A stretch of 36,025 nucleotides of DNA from Actinomycetota bacterium (GCA_009885805.1 VFJZ01000097.1:1-36025); one strand, 5' to 3'. Positions 1 through 7,807 are shown, counted from the first letter of the stretch. Translations and numbers: made by a program. Notes: generated by a model from the sequence alone, not told the origin.

Positions 1-357
1 GAGCCAAGTGAGCTCGGTGCCGTGCTCGAGGGCGATGCGCGCGTAGGTGTGGCGGAGGGAGTGGAACGTCCGCAGGGCGCCGGTGGGGCCCTCGCGTGGA
101 ACGCCGGCTCGGCGCATTGCGGGATAGAGCTCGCGTTTCAGAATCGTCGACGACACCAGGAACCCGTCCCGAACGTCGGCGGGGAAGACGAGCTCGCTGT
201 CGGCGGATGTGTCGCTTTCGCCCCACCAGCCGCCCAGCAGGTCGACCAGGTCGTGGGTGATGTCGGCGTCGCGGCGTTCGTGGTTCTTCGGGCTGCCGAG
301 GTGGACGTCGGTGATCGACCGTCGGACGCGGATGACGGCGTCGGCGAGTTCGACGTC
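1..357 (-). pseudogene. Tyrosine recombinase (phage-type integrase) C-terminal remnant, runs off left edge
   Basis: Read on the minus strand from 357 to 1 the frame encodes the catalytic half of a tyrosine recombinase. A short beta-strand region with a TPK-like segment (GSPKNHERRDADI) is followed by LVFPADVRDG and then the box FHSLRHTYARIALEHGTEL near the window edge, which holds the HxLRH active-site motif of the family. The frame is closed upstream by TGA at 358-360 and again by TAG at 370-372. The N-terminal SAM-like DNA-binding domain and the first catalytic arginine (expected in an LRxSE-type motif) are therefore missing. I see no continuation in the other frames upstream of 357. It is best read as a decayed integrase and a possible scar of an integrated element. 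The remaining C-terminal GH/Tyr motifs lie outside the window, so the 3' state is unknown. Confidence 0.75.
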
Positions 358-372
358 TCAGAATCCGGGCTA

Positions 373-1383
373 ATGCGCGCGCGTGGCCGTGCCGATACCG
401 CAGGCGTGGCCGGCATCCCGCACCTGCCCATCGGCCCCTTGCCGGACTTCGAGCGCGCATCGAAGGCGGCGCTCGCGTTTCTGCACGAGCATCTCGGCAT
501 GGGACTGTGGATGGTCACCCGCGTCGCCAGCGAAGACTGGATCGTCCTCACCAGCGAGGATCACGGCTACGACGTCGCGCCGGGCACCGTCTTCCCGTGG
601 GCAGACTCATTCTGCTCGCGGATGGTGCAGGGAGAAGGGCCGCGGATTGCGCCGAACTCGGCGGACATCCCGGCGTACCGCGACGCGCCGATCGCGGGCT
701 ACACGCCGATCGGCGCGTACATCGGAGTACCGCTGCAGGCTTCGGACGGCGAGCTGTTCGGCACGTTGTGCGCGATCGACCCCGCCCCGCAGGCCGCGGC
801 GATCGCCGACGCGCTACAAATGGTCGAGCTGATCGGTGACCTCCTGAGCGGCATCCTCGCGCTGGAGCTGCGCGTTGCCGAGGCGGAGCGGTCGTCCGAG
901 CGGGCCCGTCGCGACGCTACACTCGACTCGCTCACCGGCCTTGCGAATCGCCGCGGGTGGGATGATCTGCTCGTCGCGGAGGAGGGTCGCTGCCGCCGGC
1001 ACGGCCACCCCGCGATCGTGGTCTCGATCGACCTCGACCGACTGAAGTGGACGAACGACACGCTCGGACACGAGGCCGGCGACGAGCTCCTTCGAACCGC
1101 CGGCCGGGCGATCGCAGCAGCGCTGCGCCAGCATGACGTCGCGGCGCGAATCGGTGGCGACGAGTTCGCCGTTCTGGCAGTGCAGGCGGACGCCGCGAGC
1201 GGCGCCGTCCTCGTCGATCGCCTGCAGCGCGCCTTCGCCGGCACCGGCGTCGGCGCGTCCATCGGCGTCGGTGCGCGGGATCCGGCTCGCGGCCTGAGCG
1301 CGGCGATGGCCGAGGCCGACATCGCCATGTACGAGGTGAAGAAGAACCGGCGCGGCCTGATGCCGATGGACGAAGTCGCCTGA
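373..1383 (+). CDS. GAF-GGDEF diguanylate cyclase
   Basis: The 336-residue protein has an N-terminal GAF-type sensory domain (about residues 24-165; DWIVLTSEDHGYDV, GVPL, FGTLCAID). A short helical linker leads to a GGDEF domain (about 183-336). The catalytic motif GGDEF is intact at 261-265, LTGLANRR starts the domain, and an RxxD inhibitory site (RQHD, 252-255) lies five residues before GGDEF. It should thus make c-di-GMP from two GTP with product inhibition. The ORF stays open to position 22, but that extension only mirrors the integrase remnant on the other strand, so I start at ATG 373; GTG 406 is an alternative and neither has a clear Shine-Dalgarno. It converges on the exopolysaccharide operon, so its product may act on that system (inference). 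Confidence 0.88.
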   Translation: MRARGRADTAGVAGIPHLPIGPLPDFERASKAALAFLHEHLGMGLWMVTRVASEDWIVLTSEDHGYDVAPGTVFPWADSFCSRMVQGEGPRIAPNSADIPAYRDAPIAGYTPIGAYIGVPLQASDGELFGTLCAIDPAPQAAAIADALQMVELIGDLLSGILALELRVAEAERSSERARRDATLDSLTGLANRRGWDDLLVAEEGRCRRHGHPAIVVSIDLDRLKWTNDTLGHEAGDELLRTAGRAIAAALRQHDVAARIGGDEFAVLAVQADAASGAVLVDRLQRAFAGTGVGASIGVGARDPARGLSAAMAEADIAMYEVKKNRRGLMPMDEVA

Positions 1384-1394
1384 TCCGGTCGGCG

Positions 1395-1427
1395 TCGGCG
1401 GGCGTGCCGCCTGCGTCGTCCCGCCGA
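1395..1427 (+). terminator. Possible terminator hairpin after the GGDEF gene
   Basis: Twelve bases after the GGDEF stop codon, TCGGCGGG (1395-1402) pairs perfectly with CCCGCCGA (1420-1427) across a 17-nt loop. There is no T-tract. The position fits a stem-loop ending the cyclase transcript, but in DNA this GC-rich such stems also arise by chance. Confidence 0.35.
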
Positions 1428-1499
1428 GCGTCTCCCGTGCCCTCTGGCACGCACGCCGCGTGCCCTCCGAGCTGCGGGGAATCTCATCCAGGGCGAATG

Positions 1500-1622
1500 C
1501 GGGTCGAGTTGGGTTCGAGCGGCTCGGCGCAGTTCACGCAGCGCGCTCGGCCGTGATCGCGCGCCGGCGTACACGCGGTCGGTGGTCATCGCGCTGTACA
1601 CGTCCGCGGCCGCGGATAGCAT
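1500..1622 (-). pseudogene. HD-GYP phosphodiesterase C-terminal fragment
   Basis: On the minus strand, from an ATG at 1622 down to about 1500, the translation AADVYSAMTTDRVYAGARS followed by ALRELRRAARTQLDP matches the end of an HD-GYP domain. In intact proteins this follows the GYP motif as A-D-x-(Y/F)-x-A-M-T-x-x-R-x-Y and then A-x-x-E-L-x-x-x-x-x-x-Q-x-D-P. Nothing upstream of 1622 on this strand continues the domain; the upstream half appears on the opposite strand starting at 1628. It is a broken gene piece and not a functional protein. The domain boundary is abrupt, which points to rearrangement more than to gradual decay. Confidence 0.6.
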
Positions 1623-1627
1623 CCTTC

Positions 1628-1795
1628 GGCGCCGCCATCGTCGGCGGTCTGCCCTCCCTGAGCGACGCCGCTCCGGGCGTCCGCCATCATCACGAACGCT
1701 ATGACGGGTCGGGCTATCCGGATGCCCTGACCGGCGAGCGGAACCGGGCGAGGAGGGCGACCGCCGTCGCTCAGCTGGCCGAGAACCAGAGGTAG
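1628..1795 (+). pseudogene. HD-GYP phosphodiesterase middle fragment with intact HHE-GYP motif
   Basis: On the plus strand the frame starting at 1628 reads GAAIVGGLPSLSDAAPGV and then RHHHERYDGSGYPDALTGER, which is the core HD-GYP signature (HHExxDGxGYP). Similarity fades after about 1735 and the frame ends at TAG 1793-1795, inside the 3' end of pelG on the other strand. The N-terminal HD motif is missing upstream; the sequence before 1628 instead encodes the C-terminal HD-GYP fragment in the opposite orientation. The two pieces abut within about 6 nt at 1622-1628. With a cyclase on one side and a c-di-GMP-type operon on the other, a lost phosphodiesterase partner is plausible. Confidence 0.62.
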
Positions 1796-3345
1796 TCCAG
1801 CCGACGGCGCTGGTGGCGCCAGACGGCGCACATGCCAACGGCGAAGACGACGCCGCCGGCCAGTAGCCCGAACGCGGCGTTCTCGGGGGCACTGCCGGAG
1901 CGGGCGGCGATCCCGACGACGAGATCGCACGCTACGGCCACGACTCCTACCGCTACGAGCGGCCACGGTCGCGCCAGCAACTGATAGGCACTGCCGACGC
2001 CGAGCGCGACGACGAAGCAGCCGTAGGCGATGAGGGCGATGCCGAGGGCGTCATGGGCGCGGCCGTCCTCGACGAGGTGTCCGGCTCCGAGTGGGAGCCA
2101 ACCGGGCCAGCGGGCGACCGTCAGCCACAGGCCGAGCGCGATCACGGCGTAGATGACGGCGACGCCGAAGACGTATCGGGACATGACGCGTGCGGCGCGG
2201 TGTCGTTCCTCCCTCGCCTCGTCGGGGTCCCGCCGCCGCGATGCAGCCTCGAGAAGCTCGCCGAAGCGAACGAGCACATGCTCGAGCGCCGGTAGCGCCA
2301 GTACGAGTGGTACGAGGGCGATCTGCAGCGCCGCCTCGTAGGCCGGGTGAAACGCGACCGGGTCGCCGCCGAGCCACGCCACGAGGCGGTCGGTGAAGAT
2401 GAGCGCGAAGTACACGAGCCCCCAGGCCGCGTACCCGCCGACCGACAGCGGCAGTAGCGCGAGTGGCAGCGCGCGACGGGCAGGAGACGCGTTGCGCGTC
2501 CGCCGGCGGAGCACGATGACGACGACGCCGACCAGCACGCAATCGGCGGCGAAGAGCCCGCCGGCGTGGACGAGCAATGGCGACAGCCCCGCGCGGAGGC
2601 CGCCGGCGACCACGAGCGTCGGCAGCAGAATCGCCAGTGCTGCGAACGTCGAGCGGCGGACGGCATAGAGCGCGGCGTTCGCGATCCACATCGTCGGCTG
2701 CAGCGCAAGATAGATGCAGAAGGCGGCCGTGGCCGGTCCTGCGTGGCCGACGGCGGCGGCGGCGATCGCCACTGCGGTTGCGAGCATCGCGCTGGAAACG
2801 GCGGCCAGGCCCAGGGAGCGCAGCGTCGCTCTCCGCAGCGCTCGCAGATCCTTCTGGTACCGGTAGTAGTAGAGCCGATGTGTGAGCGCCTGGCTGGCCG
2901 GCCCGGTCGCTATCAGGCTGACGACGAGCGCGAGCCCGATCGCCGTCTGCTCGTCGATCGTCAGGCCCCGCGAGCCCCACAGCGAGACGTGCAGCAGGGC
3001 GAGCGCGAGCCCCTGCACGAGCATCGGCAGCGAGTAGGCAAGCCCTCGGCCGTAGCGCCGGGCGAGCTTCTTCCAGCCGGGTGTACCGACTCGCGCGGGC
3101 CGGGACGCCGCGGGATCCGGCGATGCGTCGTGCAGTTGGAGGCAGCGCGCATGCACCAGCCGGCCGAGCTGGAAGACGTCGGTACAGCCGGGCGCGATGC
3201 GACCGGCGTCGACGTCGCGGATGCCGTCCGTCTCGAGCGCGGCGACCGTCGCGCGCTCGTGGAGAGGTCGTCCGAGCGTCGCCAGTACCCGCTCGGCCGC
3301 TCCGTCGACGTCGTCGACGGCGGCGTATGACTCCGCCGTGGTCAT
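1771..3345 (-). CDS. pelG: PelG-like exopolysaccharide membrane transporter subunit
   Basis: The 524-residue polytopic membrane protein has about 12 hydrophobic segments. It is recognisable as PelG by the first TM region (RGLAYSLPMLVQGLALALLH), the segment GPASQALTHRLYYYRYQKDL, and its position straight after pelF. PelG belongs to the MOP flippase-like superfamily and works with the PelF glycosyltransferase at the cytoplasmic membrane in Pel polysaccharide synthesis and export. At 524 aa it is longer than the roughly 456 aa of the Pseudomonas protein; an N-terminal cytosolic stretch of about 100 residues accounts for much of this. ATG 3345-3343 overlaps the pelF TGA by the usual ATGA, so the two are translationally coupled. 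It is the last gene of the operon and its 3' end overlaps an HD-GYP remnant on the opposite strand. Confidence 0.8.
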   Translation of the reverse strand: MTTAESYAAVDDVDGAAERVLATLGRPLHERATVAALETDGIRDVDAGRIAPGCTDVFQLGRLVHARCLQLHDASPDPAASRPARVGTPGWKKLARRYGRGLAYSLPMLVQGLALALLHVSLWGSRGLTIDEQTAIGLALVVSLIATGPASQALTHRLYYYRYQKDLRALRRATLRSLGLAAVSSAMLATAVAIAAAAVGHAGPATAAFCIYLALQPTMWIANAALYAVRRSTFAALAILLPTLVVAGGLRAGLSPLLVHAGGLFAADCVLVGVVVIVLRRRTRNASPARRALPLALLPLSVGGYAAWGLVYFALIFTDRLVAWLGGDPVAFHPAYEAALQIALVPLVLALPALEHVLVRFGELLEAASRRRDPDEAREERHRAARVMSRYVFGVAVIYAVIALGLWLTVARWPGWLPLGAGHLVEDGRAHDALGIALIAYGCFVVALGVGSAYQLLARPWPLVAVGVVAVACDLVVGIAARSGSAPENAAFGLLAGGVVFAVGMCAVWRHQRRRLDYLWFSAS

Positions 3346-4847
3346 GCCGCCAGGGGCTCTGAGACGGTTGCGAGCAACGGTGTCGGCACGGCGGTCGTGA
3401 GCCGGTCGTACAGGGCGTCGTAGCGTTCGACCACCAACGAGGAGCGGAACCGGGCGAGCACGCGCTCCCGGCCGCGGCGGCCGAGCTGCGCCCGGTTCTG
3501 CGGGTCGGCAAGCAGCGTGACGCAGCTACGGCCGAGTGCTACGGCGTCTCGTGGCGGCACCAGGATCCCCCAGCCGTCGAGCATCTCCGACACGCCGCCG
3601 ACATCGGTTGCGGCGACCGGCCGGGCACACGCCAGAGCTTCGAGGACGGTGTACGGGAACGCCTCGGACACGCTTGACAGGATCCCGATGTCGCCCTGGT
3701 TGAAGATCTCGGTCGGCTCCGGCGCGAGGCCTGCGAACACGAAGCTGTGCTCGAGTTGGAGTTCGGCGACGAGCGCGCGACACCGCTCCACGTAGGGCGG
3801 GTCGGCGGTCAGTGACCCGTACAGCAGGAACAGCACATCGGGAATGGTCTCCCGGGTCACGGCGGCCGCGCGGATCATCGTCTCGATGTCCTTGAGCGGG
3901 AACACGCGGGCCGCTGCGACGACGGTCGGACGGTTGTAGCCGGGGCTCGTCCTGGGCTTGTCGCGCGGCACGAACGCGTCGACATCGACGCCGTTGACGA
4001 TCGGCAGGAGCTTGTCGTCGCTAGCCCCGAGGCGGCGCTCCCAGCGGGTGTTCCACGCACAGACCGGGGAGATCACGTCGGCGTGTGCGTAGGTCAGCGC
4101 TGCCGTCAGCTCCGCCAGCGCGAGGAGGAAGCGACGCTGGGTCGCCGGCAACCGCGTCGTGGAGACGGCGATGTAGCGCTCGCGAAGATAGACGCCGTGC
4201 TCGGTGACGAGCAGCGGCGTTCCCCGCTCGACGCGCGCGACGATGCCGGGGAGGGCGGCGAGCCCCGCGAGCGTCGCGTGGCACAGGTCGACCTCCGGAA
4301 TCGGAACGGCGATCGGCATCAGCAGCGCCCGCAGCCAGCGAAGGCAGACGACGAGATCCTTGGCCCGGGCCCCGCGGGCCCACGGTGCGACCGCCGCCTG
4401 CTGGCGGAACGCGTCCCACGCCGCCCTGCTGGTCAGCGCGGCGACGAAATCGTGCTCGAGAAAGAATCGATGGAGCTCGACCAGCCGCCGTCCTGCGCGG
4501 AGCGGGTCAGCCTCGGGCGCTGCGAGGTCGTCGAGCAGGGCGGCGAAGAGCCGGCCGAACGTCGCCTCGACGTCGCCTCGTACGCTCGAGCGCCGGCGCA
4601 TCAGGTCGCGGGCGCCGTCTGCCGGCAGTCCCCACTCGAACGGATGCTCGACGCCCCAGAGCGGCAGCTGCCGCACCGTGACGTTGGGCGGAAGGTCGTA
4701 GAGTTGACGCGCCGAGACGTCGCCGGTGACGGCGAGCACCGTGAAGCGCACGTCTGGCAGGCCGCGGACGATCTGGTTGCACCAGGTGCTGACGCCGCCG
4801 TCGACGAAAGGATACGTGCCCTCCGTCAGCAGCAGGACGTGCCGCAC
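3342..4847 (-). CDS. pelF: PelF-family GT4 glycosyltransferase
   Basis: The 501-residue glycosyltransferase carries the N-terminal PelF signature (DUF3492): HVLLLTEGTYPFVDGGVSTW at residues 3-22, then the mid-domain box TEHGVYLRERYIAVS. The C-terminal GT4 domain has the E-x7-E nucleotide-sugar motif at E395-E403 (EAFPYTVLE). In the known Pel system PelF is the cytoplasmic UDP-sugar-dependent polymerising enzyme that works with PelG. Length matches the family (about 507 aa in Pseudomonas). The reading frame is open much further upstream, but homology begins exactly at GTG 4847, which I take as the start. It overlaps the preceding glycosyltransferase by 22 nt and pelG by 4 nt. No pelA, pelB, pelD or pelE is present in the window. 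Confidence 0.88.
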   Translation of the reverse strand: MRHVLLLTEGTYPFVDGGVSTWCNQIVRGLPDVRFTVLAVTGDVSARQLYDLPPNVTVRQLPLWGVEHPFEWGLPADGARDLMRRRSSVRGDVEATFGRLFAALLDDLAAPEADPLRAGRRLVELHRFFLEHDFVAALTSRAAWDAFRQQAAVAPWARGARAKDLVVCLRWLRALLMPIAVPIPEVDLCHATLAGLAALPGIVARVERGTPLLVTEHGVYLRERYIAVSTTRLPATQRRFLLALAELTAALTYAHADVISPVCAWNTRWERRLGASDDKLLPIVNGVDVDAFVPRDKPRTSPGYNRPTVVAAARVFPLKDIETMIRAAAVTRETIPDVLFLLYGSLTADPPYVERCRALVAELQLEHSFVFAGLAPEPTEIFNQGDIGILSSVSEAFPYTVLEALACARPVAATDVGGVSEMLDGWGILVPPRDAVALGRSCVTLLADPQNRAQLGRRGRERVLARFRSSLVVERYDALYDRLTTAVPTPLLATVSEPLAA

Positions 4848-5971
4848 GAGACTCCGAGCTGCGAGTAGAGAGCTGCATACGCCGCGGCCGTGTCGGCCGC
4901 CGTCCACCGGGCAGCACGGGTGCGGCCCGCGGCTGCCAGTGCGTCGGCATGCGTCGCGTCGTCGAGGATCGCGATGATGCCCGCGGCGAGAGCTTCGACA
5001 TCCCGGGGGGCGACGATCACGCCGGCATCTCCGAGCGTGTCGCGAACGCCGCCGACGTCGGGCGCCACGCACGGCACGCCGTGCGCCATCGCCTCGAGCA
5101 GGACCAGCGGCATCCCCTCGGTCTCGGACGCCATCGCGAGGCACGCCAGCCTCGGATACCAGAGCTCCGGACGGCTCGCCCCGACAAACCGAACGGCGCC
5201 GCGCAGGCCAGGCTCGGCGGCGAGCCGCCGGAGGCGGCGCAGGTAGGCGGTCGAGGCCTCGGCCGGTCCGATCACGACCAGTCGTGCGTCCGGCCTGGAG
5301 GAGCGGACGACGCGCATCGCGCGAAGGAGACGGGGCAGGCCCTTGACGGGCGCGATCCGTCCGACGAAGCCGACCAGCGGCTCGGCGGCCGCCGCGACCG
5401 TCGCGGTCTGCGGGGCGCCGTTCGGGATCACGACCATCCGTCCCGCCGGCGCTCCGGCTGCGACGTGGCTTCTGGCGACGGTGTCGCTGACGGCACCGAT
5501 CAGATCGGCCGCCGCGTAGCCGCGCCGTTCGCGCGCGGCAAAGCCCGTGGGTTTGTCGTTCCCCTTGCCCTGGTCGTGGTCGTCGTCGTCTTCCCAGTCG
5601 TCGTCCCCCTTGTCGCTGTGATCATCGTCATCGCCCTTCCCCCCGCCGCCGCCGCCATGTGACGAATCGAGGCCGAACGCCGCGACACCCTCCGGGCGCC
5701 AGGCGTCGCTCATGGCGTGGCACGTCAGCAGCAGCGGGCGGCCCGTGGCCCGGACGGCGCGGCCCGCCCGCGCCGCATCGGCGGCGGTCAGCGCGTGATA
5801 GACGCGAGCCGCCGGCAGGTCGCCGCCCGACGGCGCGGTGGCGAACCTGAGGGCCGGAAGCTGGACGGCAAGGTCGGTCGCCCACCGGCTGACACCGCCG
5901 ATCGTCGTGGCATCGATGCCGTTCGCCAGCAGGCACACGTCAAGGTCACGCGGCAAGCGCTGCAAGGCCAT
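4826..5971 (-). CDS. GT4 glycosyltransferase, PelF paralogue with a Gly/Asp-rich insertion
   Basis: The 381-residue GT-B fold enzyme begins much like PelF (DVCLLANGIDATTIGGVSRW, residues 11-30). Its GT4 domain has GFVGRIAPVKGLPRLLRA and an E-x7-E motif at E285-E293 (EGMPLVLLE). It probably transfers a sugar in the same exopolysaccharide pathway; donor and acceptor cannot be read from sequence. Between about residues 103 and 140 sits a low-complexity insertion: a run of six glycines, then mainly Asp with His, Lys and one Trp. ATG 5971 immediately follows GGGAGG, while TTG 5965 is better spaced from it, so the start is uncertain by two codons. The gene overlaps the STAS gene upstream by 26 nt and pelF downstream by 22 nt. 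Confidence 0.82.
   Translation of the reverse strand: MALQRLPRDLDVCLLANGIDATTIGGVSRWATDLAVQLPALRFATAPSGGDLPAARVYHALTAADAARAGRAVRATGRPLLLTCHAMSDAWRPEGVAAFGLDSSHGGGGGGKGDDDDHSDKGDDDWEDDDDHDQGKGNDKPTGFAARERRGYAAADLIGAVSDTVARSHVAAGAPAGRMVVIPNGAPQTATVAAAAEPLVGFVGRIAPVKGLPRLLRAMRVVRSSRPDARLVVIGPAEASTAYLRRLRRLAAEPGLRGAVRFVGASRPELWYPRLACLAMASETEGMPLVLLEAMAHGVPCVAPDVGGVRDTLGDAGVIVAPRDVEALAAGIIAILDDATHADALAAAGRTRAARWTAADTAAAYAALYSQLGVSCGTSCC
5552..5665 (-). other. Low-complexity acidic insertion coding segment
   Basis: This part of the glycosyltransferase gene encodes roughly 38 residues of poly-Gly followed by Asp-rich sequence (motifs GDDDDHSD, GDDDWEDDDDHD). On the plus strand it appears as repeated GTC/GTCGTC triplets around 5565-5640. 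It keeps the reading frame, and conserved GT4 sequence resumes directly afterwards (GFAARERRGYAAADLIGAVS). Confidence 0.85.
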
Positions 5972-6284
5972 CCTCCCGGTCCGCGACGAGCGTGAAGAAG
6001 CTCTCGGTGCGAGTGAGCGCGAAGATCTGCTGGGCACTTCCGCGCGGTGACACGATCGCGAGACGTCCGCTCATCCGATCCGACTCGCGCTGCAGGCCGA
6101 TCAGCACGCCGAGGCCCGAGGAGTCGATGAACTCGACGTCGCTCATGTCGAGCACGAGCGTGCCGCCGCTTGCGGCGAGGGCCGCGGCCCCCTGATCCTT
6201 CAGGTCCGGGGCCGAGCGCAGATCGATCCGGCCGCTGATCACCGCGACGTGAGCCCCGTCAAGCGTGCGCAGGTCGATGTTCAA
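5946..6284 (-). CDS. STAS-domain anti-anti-sigma factor (RsbV/SpoIIAA type)
   Basis: The 112-residue single STAS domain protein starts NIDLRTLDGAHVAVISGRID and carries the conserved phospho-site loop EFIDSSGLGVLIGL with Ser55/Ser56. Unphosphorylated proteins of this family bind RsbW-type kinases and release the kinase's partner, usually a sigma factor. The start is TTG 6284: it overlaps the TGA of the HD-GYP gene as TTGA and has GAGGAGG (6289-6295, read on the minus strand) 4 nt upstream. An ATG-only reading would place the start inside the glycosyltransferase region or far upstream without homology. With the RsbW-like protein and the PP2C phosphatase in the same operon it completes a partner-switching module. 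No sigma factor gene lies in the window. Confidence 0.87.
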   Translation of the reverse strand: MNIDLRTLDGAHVAVISGRIDLRSAPDLKDQGAAALAASGGTLVLDMSDVEFIDSSGLGVLIGLQRESDRMSGRLAIVSPRGSAQQIFALTRTESFFTLVADREDGLAALAA

Positions 6285-7807
6285 AGGTCCTCCTCGAGAA
6301 GGGCAACTAACGTATCGGCACAGGCCGGGTCGAGTTGAGTTCCGCGCCGCGCGCGCACCTCTCCGAGCACCTGCTGGGGCGTCATGCCCCCGGCCGGATC
6401 GAGCATCTCGGCGTAGAACTCGGCCGCGGCGAGAATGCGGGCGCCGAGAGGGATCGCCTCGCCCACCAGGCCGCTCGGAAATCCGAAGCCGTCCCACCAC
6501 TCGTGGTGCGCGCGAATCAACGGCGCAACGTCGGCCGCCCCGGGGACGAGTGAGGCCATCTCCGCGCCCAGCGCTGGATGCGCGAACTCGGCCGCGAGCG
6601 GCTCCTCGGCGGTGGCTGCCAGCAGGCCGGCGTCGTGCACCAGCGCCGCGCTCGCGACGAGGTCGCAGAACTGCTCGTCCGCACCCAGATCGGCCGCGAT
6701 CGCGCGAGCGGTGCCCGCCACCAGCCGGTGATGCCCCTGCGACGCCGGTGAGCGCGCGTCGAGAGCCTGACAGAGCCCGCGCAACGCGTCGATGTGACGA
6801 TCAGCGGTCGCGCGCGCGGCGTGGGAGCTCTCGAGCACGAGAGCCGCCTGTTCGATGAGCGTTTCGAGCAGCCTGGTGCAGTCGGCGGCGAGCTCCCCGT
6901 CGTCGGTGGCGATCAGGCCGAAGATGAACACGGGCTCCTCGGCCCCGGCGGGGCCGCTGACGGCGAGCAGGCCGCCGACGCCGATGTCGTTGAGGCGCCG
7001 TGCGTCCTCGATCACCAGCAGGCCGGGCAGGCCGGGGACCGAGGCCAGAATGCCACGGCCGGGCGTGACGTCCAGCTCGCCGAACCCCTCTGGCAGGTCG
7101 CGCGACGCGACGATTTCGAACGTCGAGTCATTCCGAACGGCGACGAATCCGCCGCGACTACGGCTGCTCGTGGTCGCCAGGTCGATCAGCAGCTGCAGGG
7201 ACCGGCCGGCGTCGATCGTGCTCCCGATTGCGCGACGGCCGCGGTCGACCTCGCCTCGCAGGGCATCGAGTTCCGACTCGAGTGAGGCGGTTCGCAGCGC
7301 TTCGCGGAAGGCGCCATCGAGGAGCGCGGAGAGGCCGACGAGTCGCGCCCGTTCCCGCGTTCCGAGGCGGTCTCGACGGAGCGGTCCGACCGCCACCATG
7401 CCGTCCGACAGCGGTAGCGAGGCGAACGGGCGTCCGAACAGGCGCATGACGCCGACCACCGGCTCGACCGTCAGTTCCAGCGGCAGGCCGGAGACCGGGC
7501 TGCCGTCGTCGCTCTCGTCCACGAGCGACCGGCCCTCGCCGGACGGGGCGGCGAGGTACTCGTCGCCGTACTTTCGAGCCAGTAGGAGCCGCCCGCGGTC
7601 GTCTCGACGCCAGATCGCCGCCGTCGAGCACTCGACGAGGCCGGCGAGTTCGGCAAGCAGGGCGCTCAGGATGTCGCCCTCGCGCGCCATCGCGCCGAAC
7701 AGCCGGGTCGCGACGTTACCGGGGTCGATGCGAGGGATCCGTCTGACGCCGGGGACGACGTTCCCGGCGTCGGAGATCGTGATCGCCTCGGGCAGTACCG
7801 TACTCAT
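6281..7807 (-). CDS. GAF-GAF-HD-GYP signalling protein with altered catalytic motifs
   Basis: The 508-residue protein has two GAF-like regions (about residues 30-170 and 200-330) and a C-terminal HD-GYP domain (about 335-508). HD-GYP enzymes hydrolyse c-di-GMP with a bi- or trinuclear metal centre. Metal residues are recognisable (GHHRLVA, VHDAGLL, HHEWWDG). However, the usual HDxGK is HDAGL, losing the lysine, and GYP is replaced by GFP. Activity is therefore uncertain; it may bind c-di-GMP without fast turnover. ATG 7807 overlaps the RsbW gene stop (ATGA), and its own stop overlaps the STAS start (TTGA), placing it in the middle of the partner-switching module. The two GAF domains may sense a small ligand or redox state (inference). 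Confidence 0.85.
   Translation of the reverse strand: MSTVLPEAITISDAGNVVPGVRRIPRIDPGNVATRLFGAMAREGDILSALLAELAGLVECSTAAIWRRDDRGRLLLARKYGDEYLAAPSGEGRSLVDESDDGSPVSGLPLELTVEPVVGVMRLFGRPFASLPLSDGMVAVGPLRRDRLGTRERARLVGLSALLDGAFREALRTASLESELDALRGEVDRGRRAIGSTIDAGRSLQLLIDLATTSSRSRGGFVAVRNDSTFEIVASRDLPEGFGELDVTPGRGILASVPGLPGLLVIEDARRLNDIGVGGLLAVSGPAGAEEPVFIFGLIATDDGELAADCTRLLETLIEQAALVLESSHAARATADRHIDALRGLCQALDARSPASQGHHRLVAGTARAIAADLGADEQFCDLVASAALVHDAGLLAATAEEPLAAEFAHPALGAEMASLVPGAADVAPLIRAHHEWWDGFGFPSGLVGEAIPLGARILAAAEFYAEMLDPAGGMTPQQVLGEVRARRGTQLDPACADTLVALLEEDL
6289..6295 (-). promoter_or_regulatory. Shine-Dalgarno deciding the TTG start of the STAS gene
   Basis: The minus-strand sequence GAGGAGG lies 4 nt before TTG 6284-6282. 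It supports TTG as the true start of the anti-anti-sigma factor gene and lies within the 3' end of the HD-GYP coding sequence. Confidence 0.7.

Noticed and set aside
22-372. N-terminal extension of the GGDEF gene to ATG 22
   Set aside because: This stretch is antisense to the recognisable integrase remnant and has no domain of its own; homology of the cyclase begins after 373.
699-1892. Long minus-strand frame across the GGDEF gene
   Set aside because: Only the part at about 1500-1622 resembles a protein (HD-GYP fragment); the rest is Arg/Ser-rich shadow of the cyclase.
4848-5144. N-terminal extension of pelF to the ATG at 5144
   Set aside because: The extra 99 residues are Arg-rich and overlap the conserved 3' half of the upstream glycosyltransferase; PelF homology starts at GTG 4847.
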